Below are positions 27,219 to 34,697 of a stretch of 43,685 nucleotides of DNA, piece after piece. A model generated the notes under the pieces. The model worked only from the letters and a program-made list of their open reading frames with translations. It was not told where the DNA came from and searched no databases. The stretch's first letter is position 1. The number at the start of each line of letters is the position of its first letter. The stretch is taken from assembly GCA_016870485.1 (NCBI GenBank), contig VGBM01000013.1, positions 1-43,685 of the forward strand, in the 5' to 3' direction. Both the position numbers and the translations under genes were made by a program. Origin of the DNA: Actinomycetota bacterium. GTDB lineage: Bacteria > Actinomycetota > Thermoleophilia > Gaiellales > F1-60-MAGs149.

Positions 27219-27964
27219 TCGACTGCCACACCCACCTGACGAGCTGCGCCGACCCGGCGCTCGAGGTCATGGCCCGCGCCCGCGCGGCCGGCGTCCAGGA
27301 GGTCGTCGCGATCGGCTCCAGCGCGGCGGAGCTGGCCGCCGTCGCGCCGCTCCTCGACGAGCCCGGCGTCTGGACCACCGCCGGCCTGCACCCGAACTCG
27401 GCCGACGACTGGTCGGACGCGGTCGAGGCCCTCGTCCGTGCGCGCGCGGCGCACCCGCGCTGCGTCGCGATCGGCGAGACCGGCCTCGACGCCTTTCGCG
27501 ACCGCGCCCCGTGGGCGCGCCAGGTCGAGGCCTTCCGGGCCCAGCTGGCGATCGCCCGCGAGCTCGACATGACGGTGGTGATCCACTGCCGCGACGCCGA
27601 CGAGGACTGCTTCCGGCTGCTCGCCGACGAGGGCCCCGCGCGGGTGATCCTGCACTGCTTCTCCGTGCCGCAGCGGCTCGACGAGGCGATCGCGAACGGC
27701 TGGTGGTGCTCCTTCGCGGGTAACGCCACCTACCCGAAGGCCCACGACCTCCTGCACGCCGCGGCGCGCTGCCCGGCCGACCGGATCCTGCTCGAGACCG
27801 ACGCCCCGTACCTGACGCCCGTGCCGCACCGCGGCGAGTCGAACGAGCCCGCGTTCGTGCTGCACACGCTGGACGCGGTGGCCCGGGTGCGCGGCCAGGA
27901 GCCCGCCGAGCTCGCCGCGCAGGTGCGCGCGAACGCCGGACGGGCCTACGCTCTGCCCGTATGA
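27215..27964 (+). CDS. tatD: TatD family metal-dependent hydrolase, probable CTG start
   Basis: A TatD-type TIM-barrel nuclease/hydrolase of about 249 residues. The metal ligands are in IDCHTHL, IGETGLDAF, VIHCRDADEDCF, ILHCFSVP and LLETDAPYLTP. In frame upstream there is no ATG, GTG or TTG between the metG end and the first conserved residues. The best start is a CTG at 27215 that overlaps the metG TGA as CTGA, mirroring the ATGA junctions nearby. The protein would begin with the expected IDCHTH. Its stop overlaps the ksgA ATG. Confidence 0.85.
   Translation: MIDCHTHLTSCADPALEVMARARAAGVQEVVAIGSSAAELAAVAPLLDEPGVWTTAGLHPNSADDWSDAVEALVRARAAHPRCVAIGETGLDAFRDRAPWARQVEAFRAQLAIARELDMTVVIHCRDADEDCFRLLADEGPARVILHCFSVPQRLDEAIANGWWCSFAGNATYPKAHDLLHAAARCPADRILLETDAPYLTPVPHRGESNEPAFVLHTLDAVARVRGQEPAELAAQVRANAGRAYALPV
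27947..27952 (+). promoter_or_regulatory. possible internal -10 box for ksgA
   Basis: TACGCT inside the end of tatD lies 8 bases before the ksgA ATG. It may allow separate leaderless expression of ksgA and ispE. It could also be chance, since ksgA is already coupled to tatD by ATGA. Confidence 0.3.
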
Positions 27965-28752
27965 GCGAGCGCTACGGGCAGCACTTCCTGACCGATCCGA
28001 ACCTCGCGCGCCTGGCGATCGACCGCGCGGGCGTGGCGGCCGACGACGTCGTGCTCGAGATCGGGCCCGGCCGCGGCGTCCTCACCGCCGAGCTCGTGCG
28101 GGCGGCCGCCGCCGTGCAGGCGGTCGAGATCGACCGCCGGCTCGAGCCGGCGCTGGCCCCGCTCGCAGCCGCCCACCCCGCTCTCCGGATCACCTGGGCC
28201 GACGCCATGCAGGCCGACCTCGCCGCCCTCGACCCCGCCCCGACCGCCATGGTCGCCAACCTGCCGTACAACGTCGCGACGCCGCTGATCCTGCGCTCCA
28301 TCGCGGAGCTGCCCGGCGTCGACCGCTGGTGCGTGATGGTGCAGCGCGAGATCGCCGACCGCCTCTTCGCCGAGCCGTCGACGCCCGCCTACGGCGCCGT
28401 CAGCGTGCTCGTACGGCTGGCCTGCGCGCGCACCGACCTGCACCCCGTCGGCCGCCACGTGTTCGACCCGCCCCCGCGCGTCGACTCGGCGCTCGTGGCC
28501 TACCGGCGGCGCCCCGAGTGGGCCGCCCTCGCGCCCGACTGGCCGCGGCTCGTCGCGCTCGTGCACGCCGGCTTCCGCCACCGCCGCAAGACGCTCGCCA
28601 ACGGGCTCCAGCTGGCCGGGGTGGCGACCCGCGCGCAGGCCGAGGCGGTGCTCGGGCGGCTCGGCCACGACGCTCGGATCCGCGCCGAGGCGATCGAGCC
28701 CGCGGGCTGGCCGCCGCTGCTCGCCGCCCTCGCGGAGCCGGTGGCGGCGTGA
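27961..28752 (+). CDS. rsmA: 16S rRNA dimethyladenosine transferase
   Basis: KsgA/RsmA dimethylates A1518 and A1519 of 16S rRNA. Motifs are YGQHFLTDPNLARL at the start, VLEIGPGRGVLTAELV, VEIDRRLEPAL, the catalytic VANLPYNVATPLILR and the C-terminal FRHRRKTLANGL. The 263-residue length is normal. It is coupled to tatD (ATGA) and to ispE (GTGA); the ksgA-ispE neighbourhood is common in bacteria. Confidence 0.96.
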   Translation: MSERYGQHFLTDPNLARLAIDRAGVAADDVVLEIGPGRGVLTAELVRAAAAVQAVEIDRRLEPALAPLAAAHPALRITWADAMQADLAALDPAPTAMVANLPYNVATPLILRSIAELPGVDRWCVMVQREIADRLFAEPSTPAYGAVSVLVRLACARTDLHPVGRHVFDPPPRVDSALVAYRRRPEWAALAPDWPRLVALVHAGFRHRRKTLANGLQLAGVATRAQAEAVLGRLGHDARIRAEAIEPAGWPPLLAALAEPVAA

Positions 28753-29588
28753 GCCCGGACGGCGGTATCGTGCGCGCCTGCGCGAAGGTCAACCTCGTGC
28801 TGCGCGTCGGGGCGCCGCGCCCCGACGGCTACCACGAGCTCGTCACCCTGATCGGGCGGATCGACCTCGCCGACGTGCTGCTGGTCGGGCCCGCCGCGCG
28901 CACCCACGTCGACTGCCCGGGCCTGCCCGGCGGCGACACCCTCGTGACGCGCGCCCTGACGGGGCTGTGCGCGGCCGCCGGACACGCGGGCGGCTTCCAC
29001 GTCCACATCGACAAGCGCATCCCGCACGGCGCCGGCCTCGGCGGCGGCAGCGCCGACGCCGCCGCGGCGCTCCTCGCCGCCAACGCGCTCCTGCCCGCGC
29101 CGCTCCCGGACGCGGAGCTCGCCCGCATCGGGGCCGGGGTCGGCTCCGACGTGCCCGCCCTCCTCCACGACGCCGCGACGATCGCGCGTGGGCGCGGCGA
29201 CCGCGTCGAGGTCCTCGGCGCGCTGCCGCGCGCGCACCTCGTGCTCGCCCACCCCGGCCGCCCCCTCGCGACCCGCGACGTCTACCGGCGGCACGTCCCC
29301 GACGACCGCCCGCTGCCGGCCGCGATCGCGCTGCCGACCACCCTCGACGAGCTCGTGGCGCTGCTCGAGAACGACCTGCAGGCGCCCGCCGAGGCGCTCG
29401 CGCCCGCCTGCCGGGCCCTGCGTGAGGGCATGATGGGGGCCGGCGCGCTCGCAGCGATAGTCTCCGGCTCGGGCTCCGCGGTGTTCGGGGTCTTCGCCAC
29501 GAGGCAGGAAGCGGAACGCGCGGCGGGAATGCTCCCGGACGCGGCATGGACGACCACGGCGACACTGGGCGCGGCGAGCGGCGGATAG
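28749..29588 (+). CDS. ispE: 4-diphosphocytidyl-2-C-methyl-D-erythritol kinase
   Basis: A GHMP kinase of the MEP isoprenoid pathway; the third MEP gene in this window besides ispD and ispF. CAKVNLVLRVGAPRPDGYHE holds the catalytic start, IPHGAGLGGGSADAAAALLA is the ATP-binding loop, and IVSGSGSAVFGVF is the C-terminal GHMP motif. The GTG at 28749 overlaps the rsmA stop. A second GTG seven codons later (28770) is possible. The length is 279 residues. Confidence 0.95.
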   Translation: MSPDGGIVRACAKVNLVLRVGAPRPDGYHELVTLIGRIDLADVLLVGPAARTHVDCPGLPGGDTLVTRALTGLCAAAGHAGGFHVHIDKRIPHGAGLGGGSADAAAALLAANALLPAPLPDAELARIGAGVGSDVPALLHDAATIARGRGDRVEVLGALPRAHLVLAHPGRPLATRDVYRRHVPDDRPLPAAIALPTTLDELVALLENDLQAPAEALAPACRALREGMMGAGALAAIVSGSGSAVFGVFATRQEAERAAGMLPDAAWTTTATLGAASGG

Positions 29589-29992
29589 AGGTCGACCCGG
29601 ACGACGTCCGGGTCGTCTCGATGCGCTCGTTCTCCTACACGGCCCCGCCGCCCACGGGCGGCGCGCCCGTGCCGTGGCTGCGCCGCCACCGCGCGAAGCT
29701 CGCCCTCGGCCTCGCCGTCGTCGAGCTGCTCGCACTCGGCCTCGCCCCCGGCGACCTCCTGCGCTCCTGGATCGCCCTGCTCGCCGTCGCGATCGCCGCC
29801 GTCTTCATCCACGTGGTGGCGAGCCGCTGGCTGCCGTACGCGGTGCGCCAGGTGACGTGGGCGATCGCGCTCGCCCAGGCGCTCGTGGCGCTGTTCCCGG
29901 TGTTCCTGGGCGTGGGCCTCGTGATCGTCGCGATCCTGCTCGTGTTCGCCGTCCTCGCCGGGCTCGTGCTGCTCCTGGGGGACCGCCGATGA
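29546..29992 (+). CDS. small multi-pass membrane protein, unknown
   Basis: A 148-residue protein that I do not recognise. A polar N-terminus with a short proline- and glycine-rich stretch (SYTAPPPTGG) leads to four hydrophobic segments from about residue 52 to 142 and ends in GDRR. From the ATG at 29546 the gene overlaps ispE by 43 bases. A second ATG at 29621 (MRSFSYTA) would avoid the overlap, and I cannot decide between them. The stop overlaps the start of the amidase gene as ATGA, so a role at the cell envelope is plausible. Confidence 0.65.
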   Translation: MDDHGDTGRGERRIEVDPDDVRVVSMRSFSYTAPPPTGGAPVPWLRRHRAKLALGLAVVELLALGLAPGDLLRSWIALLAVAIAAVFIHVVASRWLPYAVRQVTWAIALAQALVALFPVFLGVGLVIVAILLVFAVLAGLVLLLGDRR

Positions 29993-30753
29993 GCCCGCGC
30001 CGCCTCGCCCTCGCCGCCGGCCTCGCGGCGCTGCTCGCGCTGCCCGCCCCCGCCCTCGCCGACCGGCCCGGCCAGCGGCTGCCGCTCGAGGGCCGCGTGG
30101 TCGTGCTCGACCCGGGCCACAACGGCGGCAACTGGACGCACCCCGAGCGGATCGCCCACGAGGTCTGGGCCGGCACGCTCGCGAAGCCCTGCGACACCTT
30201 CGGGACGCGCACGGCGAACGACTACCGCGAGGCCGAGCACAACTGGGACGTCGCGCTGCGGGTGCGCACGATCCTGCGCCGCCAGGGCGCGCGCGTGGTG
30301 CTGACGCGGCGCTCGAACAGCGGCGTCGGCCCGTGCATCACGGAGCGCGCGGCGATCGGCAACCGCGTCCGCGCCGACGCCGCCGTCTCGATCCACGCCG
30401 ACGGCGCCGACGCCGACGAGCTGCGCGGCTTTCACGTGATCGTGCCGCGCCACGTGCAGGGTCAGACGGCGCGCATGGTCAGCCGCTCCCACGCCCTCGG
30501 CGTCGCGATCCGCAACGCCCTGCGCGACCACGGCCCCACCCCGGTCTCCAACTACCAGGGCGAGAACGGCATCGTCGCCCGCGACGACCTCGGCGGCCTC
30601 AACCTGTCGACGGTGCCAAAGGTCTTCACGGAGATCGGCAACATGCGCTCCCGCCACGACGCGCCGATCATCGAGTCCGAGGCTGGCCGCCAGCAGGAGG
30701 CCGAGGCGATCGCGCTCGGCCTGGTCCGCTTCCTGACCGGCCGGCGTGCCTAG
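29989..30753 (+). CDS. N-acetylmuramoyl-L-alanine amidase (Amidase_3), secreted
   Basis: A zinc amidase that cleaves the lactyl-peptide bond of peptidoglycan. A signal peptide (about residues 1-24, ending APALAD) precedes the catalytic domain. VVVLDPGHNGGN holds the first zinc histidine, the acidic ligand is probably in the REAEHNWDVALRVR segment, VSIHADGA gives the second histidine, and FTEIGNMRSRHD the catalytic glutamate. The 254-residue protein has no obvious cell-wall-binding repeat. GGGGGA lies about 8 bases upstream of the ATG. Confidence 0.93.
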   Translation: MSPRRLALAAGLAALLALPAPALADRPGQRLPLEGRVVVLDPGHNGGNWTHPERIAHEVWAGTLAKPCDTFGTRTANDYREAEHNWDVALRVRTILRRQGARVVLTRRSNSGVGPCITERAAIGNRVRADAAVSIHADGADADELRGFHVIVPRHVQGQTARMVSRSHALGVAIRNALRDHGPTPVSNYQGENGIVARDDLGGLNLSTVPKVFTEIGNMRSRHDAPIIESEAGRQQEAEAIALGLVRFLTGRRA

Positions 30754-30772
30754 CCGCCCCAGCCGTGGCCGC

Positions 30773-30778
30773 TAGGCT
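30773..30778 (+). promoter_or_regulatory. tRNA-Gln -10 box
   Basis: TAGGCT ends 10 bases before the tRNA. It lies in the 35-base gap after the amidase gene. Confidence 0.4.
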
Positions 30779-30788
30779 CCGTCTGCCC

Positions 30789-30859
30789 TGGGGCGTGGCC
30801 AAGCGGCAAGGCAGCGGGTTTTGGTCCCGCGATCGCAGGTTCGAATCCTGCCGCCCCAG
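30789..30859 (+). tRNA. tRNA-Gln (TTG)
   Basis: The acceptor TGGGGCG pairs with CGCCCCA, and G follows as discriminator base. The anticodon stem GCGGG/CCCGC holds the loop TTTTGGT, so the anticodon is TTG. The T arm is GCAGG TTCGAAT CCTGC. The first pair is U-A, as usual for tRNA-Gln. CCA is not encoded. The enolase-superfamily gene ends 7 bases downstream on the other strand. Confidence 0.95.
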
Positions 30860-30865
30860 CCTCGC

Positions 30866-32038
30866 CTAGCGGCGCACGAAGTGGTCGACGTACGACTCCT
30901 TACCCGGCGCGGACGGGAACTGCCCCTCCTCGAGGTAGCGCCGGTGGCAGCGCTGAAGCGCGGCGGGGTCGAGCCGCACGCCGAGGCCCGGGCCCTCGGG
31001 CAGGCGCACGACGCCGTCGCGGGGCACGAAGGGTCCGCCCTCGATGACGTCGTCGGCGTACCAGCGGAAGAGGGTCTGGGCGGGGTCGTCGATCCAGGGC
31101 AGGGCCGCGGACAGCTGGAGGTAGGCCGCGCTACCCACCCCGGTCTCGCCCGAGTGGAAGCGGAAGCCCGCCCCCTCCCGCTCGCAGCGGCGCACGATCT
31201 CCACCACGGCGCGCAGCCCGCCCGGGTCGTTGAGGTTGGTCACGAAGACGTCCGGCACGCCGAGCTGGCGCCGGCGCTCGAAGTCGATCACGTGCGTCGA
31301 GATCGGGCGGTCGGTGACGTCCCGGATCGCCGCGAACTCCTCGTAGGTCTCGCAGGGGTCCTCCCAGGCGTCGATCCCGTGCTCCTCGAACCGGGGGATC
31401 AGCCGGCGCGCGGTCTCCGGGTACCAGGAGCCGTTGACGTCGAGGCGCAGCGGGAGGTCGCCGATGGCGGCCCGGATCAGCCGCACCATCTCGAGCTCCT
31501 CCTCGGGGTCGATCGTGCCGACCTTGCCCTCGAAGATGCGGCTGCCGTACTCGGCGAGACACGCGGCACAGGCGGCGGCGACCTCCGCCGGCGTCGACTC
31601 GCCCGGATGGTCCGGGCCGGAGTAGCGCAGCGAGAAGTACTCGGTCAGCGCGATCTCCGTGCGCACGGGTCCGCCCAGGAGCTCCGCGATGGACGCGCCC
31701 TCCTGCTGCCCGCGCAGGTCCCAGAGCGCCGTCTCGATCCCGCCGAAGGCCCGCTGGAGCCCGACCTTGTCGGCCCACGGGCTGTAGTGGTAGCCGGGCA
31801 CGCAGCGGTGCTGGGCGGTCACGAGGTCGCGGATGTCGAGGCCGACGAGGCGCGCGCCGAGCGCCTCCACGTCGGCCGCGCGGTCGCCGTCGGCGACCTC
31901 CCCGAGGCCGACCTCGCCCGTGTCGGCCTCGACCTCGACGATCGTCTTGGTGACGCTGGCGAGCGAGCCGTAGCCGAACCGGTAGGGCGCGACGAACGGC
32001 ACGTTGACGGGAGTGGCGCGGACGTGGGCGATGCGCAT
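30866..32038 (-). CDS. enolase-superfamily dehydratase (glucarate-dehydratase-like)
   Basis: A 390-residue member of the mandelate racemase/muconate lactonising branch of the enolase superfamily. The N-terminal capping domain is followed by the barrel. FEGKVGTIDPEEEL carries a candidate catalytic lysine, the metal ligands are in LRLDVNGSWY and WEDPCETYEE, and FRFHSGETGVGSAAYLQ supplies the likely catalytic histidine. The combination resembles sugar-acid dehydratases such as glucarate dehydratase. The exact acid sugar cannot be told. No sugar transporter is adjacent. It is transcribed away from the molybdate operon. Confidence 0.8.
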   Translation of the reverse strand: MRIAHVRATPVNVPFVAPYRFGYGSLASVTKTIVEVEADTGEVGLGEVADGDRAADVEALGARLVGLDIRDLVTAQHRCVPGYHYSPWADKVGLQRAFGGIETALWDLRGQQEGASIAELLGGPVRTEIALTEYFSLRYSGPDHPGESTPAEVAAACAACLAEYGSRIFEGKVGTIDPEEELEMVRLIRAAIGDLPLRLDVNGSWYPETARRLIPRFEEHGIDAWEDPCETYEEFAAIRDVTDRPISTHVIDFERRRQLGVPDVFVTNLNDPGGLRAVVEIVRRCEREGAGFRFHSGETGVGSAAYLQLSAALPWIDDPAQTLFRWYADDVIEGGPFVPRDGVVRLPEGPGLGVRLDPAALQRCHRRYLEEGQFPSAPGKESYVDHFVRR

Positions 32039-32044
32039 GCGGGA

Positions 32045-32050
32045 AGTATC
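32045..32050 (-). promoter_or_regulatory. candidate -10 box for the dehydratase gene
   Basis: GATACT on the minus strand ends 6 bases before the ATG at 32038. It departs from TAnnnT at the first base only. Confidence 0.3.
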
Positions 32051-32073
32051 GCAGCCCGCCCCGACCTCGACCC

Positions 32074-32117
32074 GCGCCCTATACCTAGGTTGTTCCTATG
32101 GAAAAGGGCGCTATCCT
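32074..32117 (+). promoter_or_regulatory. modA promoter with candidate molybdate operator
   Basis: TTGTTC (32090-32095) and TATCCT (32112-32117) are spaced 16 bases apart, and TATCCT ends 7 bases before the modA GTG. Around and over the -35 box lie the perfect palindrome ACCTAGGT (32083-32090) and TTCC-TAT-GGAA (32093-32103). A 7-bp inverted repeat, GCGCCCT (32074-32080) with AGGGCGC (32105-32111), encloses both. This density of symmetry and A/T is unusual here and fits an operator, possibly for the Mop-domain regulator encoded downstream. Confidence 0.5.
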
Positions 32118-32124
32118 CCGCCCC

Positions 32125-32856
32125 GTGCCGCGCATCGTCCTCCTCGTCCTCGCCCTCGCCGCGCTGCCCCTCAGCGCCTGTGGCGAGACCGCGGACGAGC
32201 CGCTGGTCTACGCCGCCTCGTCCTTGCAGGAGGTCCTGCCCACCCTGGACGCGGCCGACGGGGTCGCCTTCTCGTTCGCGGGCTCCGACAGCCTCGCCCG
32301 GCAGATCCGCGAGGGCGCCCCGGCCGACGCGCTGGTGGCCGCCAGCCCGCACTACCCCGACGAGCTCGCGGCCGACGGCCTCTGCGCCGCGCCCGTCGCC
32401 TTCGCCACCAACACGCTCGCCCTGATCGTGCCGGCCACGGGCGGCCGCGTCGCCGCCCTCGACGACCTCCTGCGGGGCCCGGCGCTGCGCCTGGCCATCG
32501 GCGGTCCCGAGGTGCCGGTCGGCACGTACGCCCGCACGGCCCTGGACGCCGCGGGCGCCGCCGCCGCGCTCGAGCGCAACCGGGTCTCCGCCGAGCCGGA
32601 CGCCGCCTCGATCGTGGCGAAGGTCGCGCTCGGCTCGGCCGACGCGGGGATCGCGTACATCACCGACGCCGGCGCCTCCGACGACGTGCGCGCGATCCCC
32701 CTGCCCGCGGCGGCGCAGCCGACGGTGGTCTACGCGGCCTGCGCGGTGATCCGCGACGGGGAGCCCGCGCCGGCCGGCACGGCCTTCGTCCGTGCGCTCC
32801 TCGGCGCCGACGCCCAGGCCCGCCTGCGGGCGGCGGGCTTCGGGGGCGCGCCGTGA
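32125..32856 (+). CDS. modA: molybdate ABC transporter substrate-binding lipoprotein
   Basis: Captures molybdate or tungstate outside the membrane. The signal peptide ends in the lipobox LSAC (Cys19). The mature start LVYAASSLQEVLPTL, FSFAGSDSLARQI, ADALVAASPHYPDEL, FATNTLALIVP and VALGSADAGIAYITDA are ModA family motifs. Two starts are possible. The ATG at 32098 adds nine residues. I chose the GTG at 32125 because a complete promoter ends 7 bases before it and the shorter signal peptide is standard. That gives 243 residues. Confidence 0.9.
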   Translation: MPRIVLLVLALAALPLSACGETADEPLVYAASSLQEVLPTLDAADGVAFSFAGSDSLARQIREGAPADALVAASPHYPDELAADGLCAAPVAFATNTLALIVPATGGRVAALDDLLRGPALRLAIGGPEVPVGTYARTALDAAGAAAALERNRVSAEPDAASIVAKVALGSADAGIAYITDAGASDDVRAIPLPAAAQPTVVYAACAVIRDGEPAPAGTAFVRALLGADAQARLRAAGFGGAP

Positions 32857-33665
32857 GCGGGCGCCTCTTCGCCCTGGCGATCGGCGCCGCCGCCGCCCTC
32901 GCCCTCGCCTTCCTCGCCGTGCCGCTCGTCGCTCTCGTCACCCGCGTCCCGCCGGCCGAGCTGCCCGCGCTCCTCACGAGCCCCGCCGCGCTCGACGCGA
33001 TCGCGGTGACCGTGCGCACCAACCTGATCGCGAACGTGCTGATCCTCGGCGTCGGGACGCCCGCGGCCTACGCCCTGGCCCGGGCCCGCGGCCGCGGCCG
33101 CGACGCGCTGATGACGCTCGTCGAGCTGCCGCTCGTCCTGCCGCCGGCGGTGGCCGGCATCGCGCTCCTGGCCGCCTTCGGCGCCGGCGGCGTCGTGGGC
33201 GGCTGGCTGGCCGGCCACGGGGTCGCGCTGCCCTTCACCGAGGCCGCCGTCGTCCTCTCCGTCACCTTCGTCGCCGCGCCCTTCTACCTGCGCGCCGCCG
33301 TCGCCGCCTTCCGCGCCGTCGAGACCGATCAGCTCGACGCGGCCCGCGACCTCGGGGCCTCCGAGGCGCAGGTCCTCGCGCAGATCGCCCTGCCCCTCGC
33401 CCTCGACGGGCTGCGCAGCGGCTGGTCCCTCGCCTTCGCCCGCGGCCTCGGCGAGTTCGGGGCCACGCTGCTCTTCGCCGGTAGCGTCGCGTCCGTCACC
33501 CAGACGCTGCCCCTCGCCGTGTACGCCGAGCTCGCCGTCGACCTCGACGCGGCGATCGCGCTCGGCATCCTGCTCCTGGCCCTCAGCGCCGTCGTCCTCG
33601 CCGTCGCCAAGCTGCCCGCCGCGTGGGCGCCCGCGCAGCGCTCCATGCCCGGAGCCGGCTGGTAG
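32853..33665 (+). CDS. modB: molybdate ABC transporter permease
   Basis: A 270-residue membrane permease with five to six hydrophobic segments. The EAA loop that contacts the ATPase is DAARDLGASEAQVLAQIALP. LVLPPAVAGIALL, SLAFARGLGEFGATLLFAG and the following TQTLPLAVY are typical ModB blocks. The GTG overlaps the modA stop (GTGA). No modC ATPase follows, either in the operon or elsewhere in the window as a close match, so the ATPase must come from elsewhere. Confidence 0.93.
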   Translation: MSGRLFALAIGAAAALALAFLAVPLVALVTRVPPAELPALLTSPAALDAIAVTVRTNLIANVLILGVGTPAAYALARARGRGRDALMTLVELPLVLPPAVAGIALLAAFGAGGVVGGWLAGHGVALPFTEAAVVLSVTFVAAPFYLRAAVAAFRAVETDQLDAARDLGASEAQVLAQIALPLALDGLRSGWSLAFARGLGEFGATLLFAGSVASVTQTLPLAVYAELAVDLDAAIALGILLLALSAVVLAVAKLPAAWAPAQRSMPGAGW

Positions 33666-33668
33666 CCT
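33663..33668 (+). promoter_or_regulatory. -10 box overlapping the modB stop
   Basis: TAGCCT begins in the modB TAG stop and ends 6 bases before the regulator GTG at 33675. The regulator may be made from its own leaderless transcript as well as from the operon. Confidence 0.4.
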
Positions 33669-33674
33669 CGCGCC

Positions 33675-34049
33675 GTGGGCGAGCAGATCCGCATCGGGCA
33701 GGCCGCGGCGATCCTCGGCGTCAGCGTCGACACCCTGCGCCGCTGGGAGCGGGACGGTCGCGTCGCCTTCGCGCGCTCCGAGGGCGGCCAGCGCACGATC
33801 GACGCCGGGCAGCTGCGGGCGCTCCTCGCCGACCGCGCCCCCCGGACCGGCGTCTCGGCCCGCAACCAGCTCGAGGGCACGGTGGTCAGCGTCGAGACGG
33901 ACGGCCTGATGGGCCGCGTCGAGCTCGCCTGCGGACCCTACCGCGTCGTCTCGATCATCACCGCGGAGGCCGTCGGGGAGCTCGGCCTCGAGCCAGGCGA
34001 CACCGCCACCGCGGTCGTCAAGGCCACGAGCGTCGAGGTGCGCCGCTAG
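33675..34049 (+). CDS. helix-turn-helix regulator with Mop/TOBE molybdate-binding domain
   Basis: A 124-residue two-domain protein. Residues 5-50 form a MerR/excisionase-like helix-turn-helix (IGQAAAILGVSVDTLRRW, then SEGGQRTI). Residues 60-124 form a Mop/TOBE domain with SARNQLEGTVVSVETDG, the VSIITAEAVGELGLEPGD segment and AVVKATSVEV. Mop domains bind molybdate or tungstate. Being downstream of modAB, it is probably the molybdate-responsive regulator of this operon, acting in place of ModE. Its stop shares CTAG with the convergent gene. Confidence 0.85.
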   Translation: MGEQIRIGQAAAILGVSVDTLRRWERDGRVAFARSEGGQRTIDAGQLRALLADRAPRTGVSARNQLEGTVVSVETDGLMGRVELACGPYRVVSIITAEAVGELGLEPGDTATAVVKATSVEVRR

Positions 34050-34660
34050 CCCGTCCGGGGGCGGCGCAGGGCGATCCAGGTCGGGTCGCTGCGGAAGTCG
34101 AAGAGCAGCGACTCGTCGAGCACGGGCGCCGCCCGCCCGAGCGCGCCGTCGGGCAGGACGATCCGGTGCAGGCGCAGCGAGTCGTAGTGGAGCGGCGAGC
34201 GGTCCACGGCCGTCCGGTGCAGGCCCTCCGCGCCGAGGTGCTCGCGGGACGCCCGATCGGCGAACACCACCAGGTTGCCCCACTGGCTCGTGCCGTCCCC
34301 CTGCGGGAACTCGACGTTGTAGTAGGCCAGCAGGCCGGGGTAGCGCTCGAGGTGCTCCAGCATCTCCGCCTCCACGGCGTTGAGCGGCTCGTGGTCGACG
34401 TCGAGCGCCTGCCCGAAGAACCCGACCCCGACCGCCGGGCGCGCCGCCGCGAGCGCCGCCCAGTCCGGCACGACCAGCCAGTGGCGCGCGCCGTGCGGGT
34501 CCGTCCAGCGCCCGTCCCGGCCGCCGTCCGTCGCGTGGGCCGCGAGGATCGCCTGCAGGCGCTCCAGCATGGCGACGTCGGCGTCGGCGTGGATGGGGTC
34601 CGTGAAGGGGCGGTCCGGATCCCCCGTGCCCGGCGCGAGCTCGGTCGTCGGGGTCGCCAT
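34046..34660 (-). CDS. uncharacterised 204-residue protein
   Basis: I do not recognise this protein. It is soluble, without signal peptide or membrane segment, and rich in Asp, His and Trp. Conserved-looking parts are YYNVEFPQGDGTSQWGNLVV, FADRASREHL, PLHYDSLRLHRIVLPDG and FDFRSDPTWIALR near the C-terminus. The repeated strand-helix pattern would suit a dimeric alpha-beta barrel of the antibiotic-biosynthesis-monooxygenase type, but that is a guess. The ATG has TAGAAT 7 bases upstream. Codon use is like that of its neighbours. Confidence 0.7.
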   Translation of the reverse strand: MATPTTELAPGTGDPDRPFTDPIHADADVAMLERLQAILAAHATDGGRDGRWTDPHGARHWLVVPDWAALAAARPAVGVGFFGQALDVDHEPLNAVEAEMLEHLERYPGLLAYYNVEFPQGDGTSQWGNLVVFADRASREHLGAEGLHRTAVDRSPLHYDSLRLHRIVLPDGALGRAAPVLDESLLFDFRSDPTWIALRRPRTG

Positions 34661-34667
34661 GCGGCCG

Positions 34668-34690
34668 ATTCTACCAACTGGCGATAGTCT
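34668..34690. promoter_or_regulatory. face-to-face leaderless promoters in a 37-base gap
   Basis: TAGAAT (minus strand, 34668-34673) ends 7 bases before the ATG at 34660. TAGTCT (plus, 34685-34690) ends 7 bases before the GTG at 34698. Only 11 bases separate the two -10 boxes, so polymerase could hardly occupy both at once. Confidence 0.55.
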
Positions 34691-34697
34691 CCCGCCC

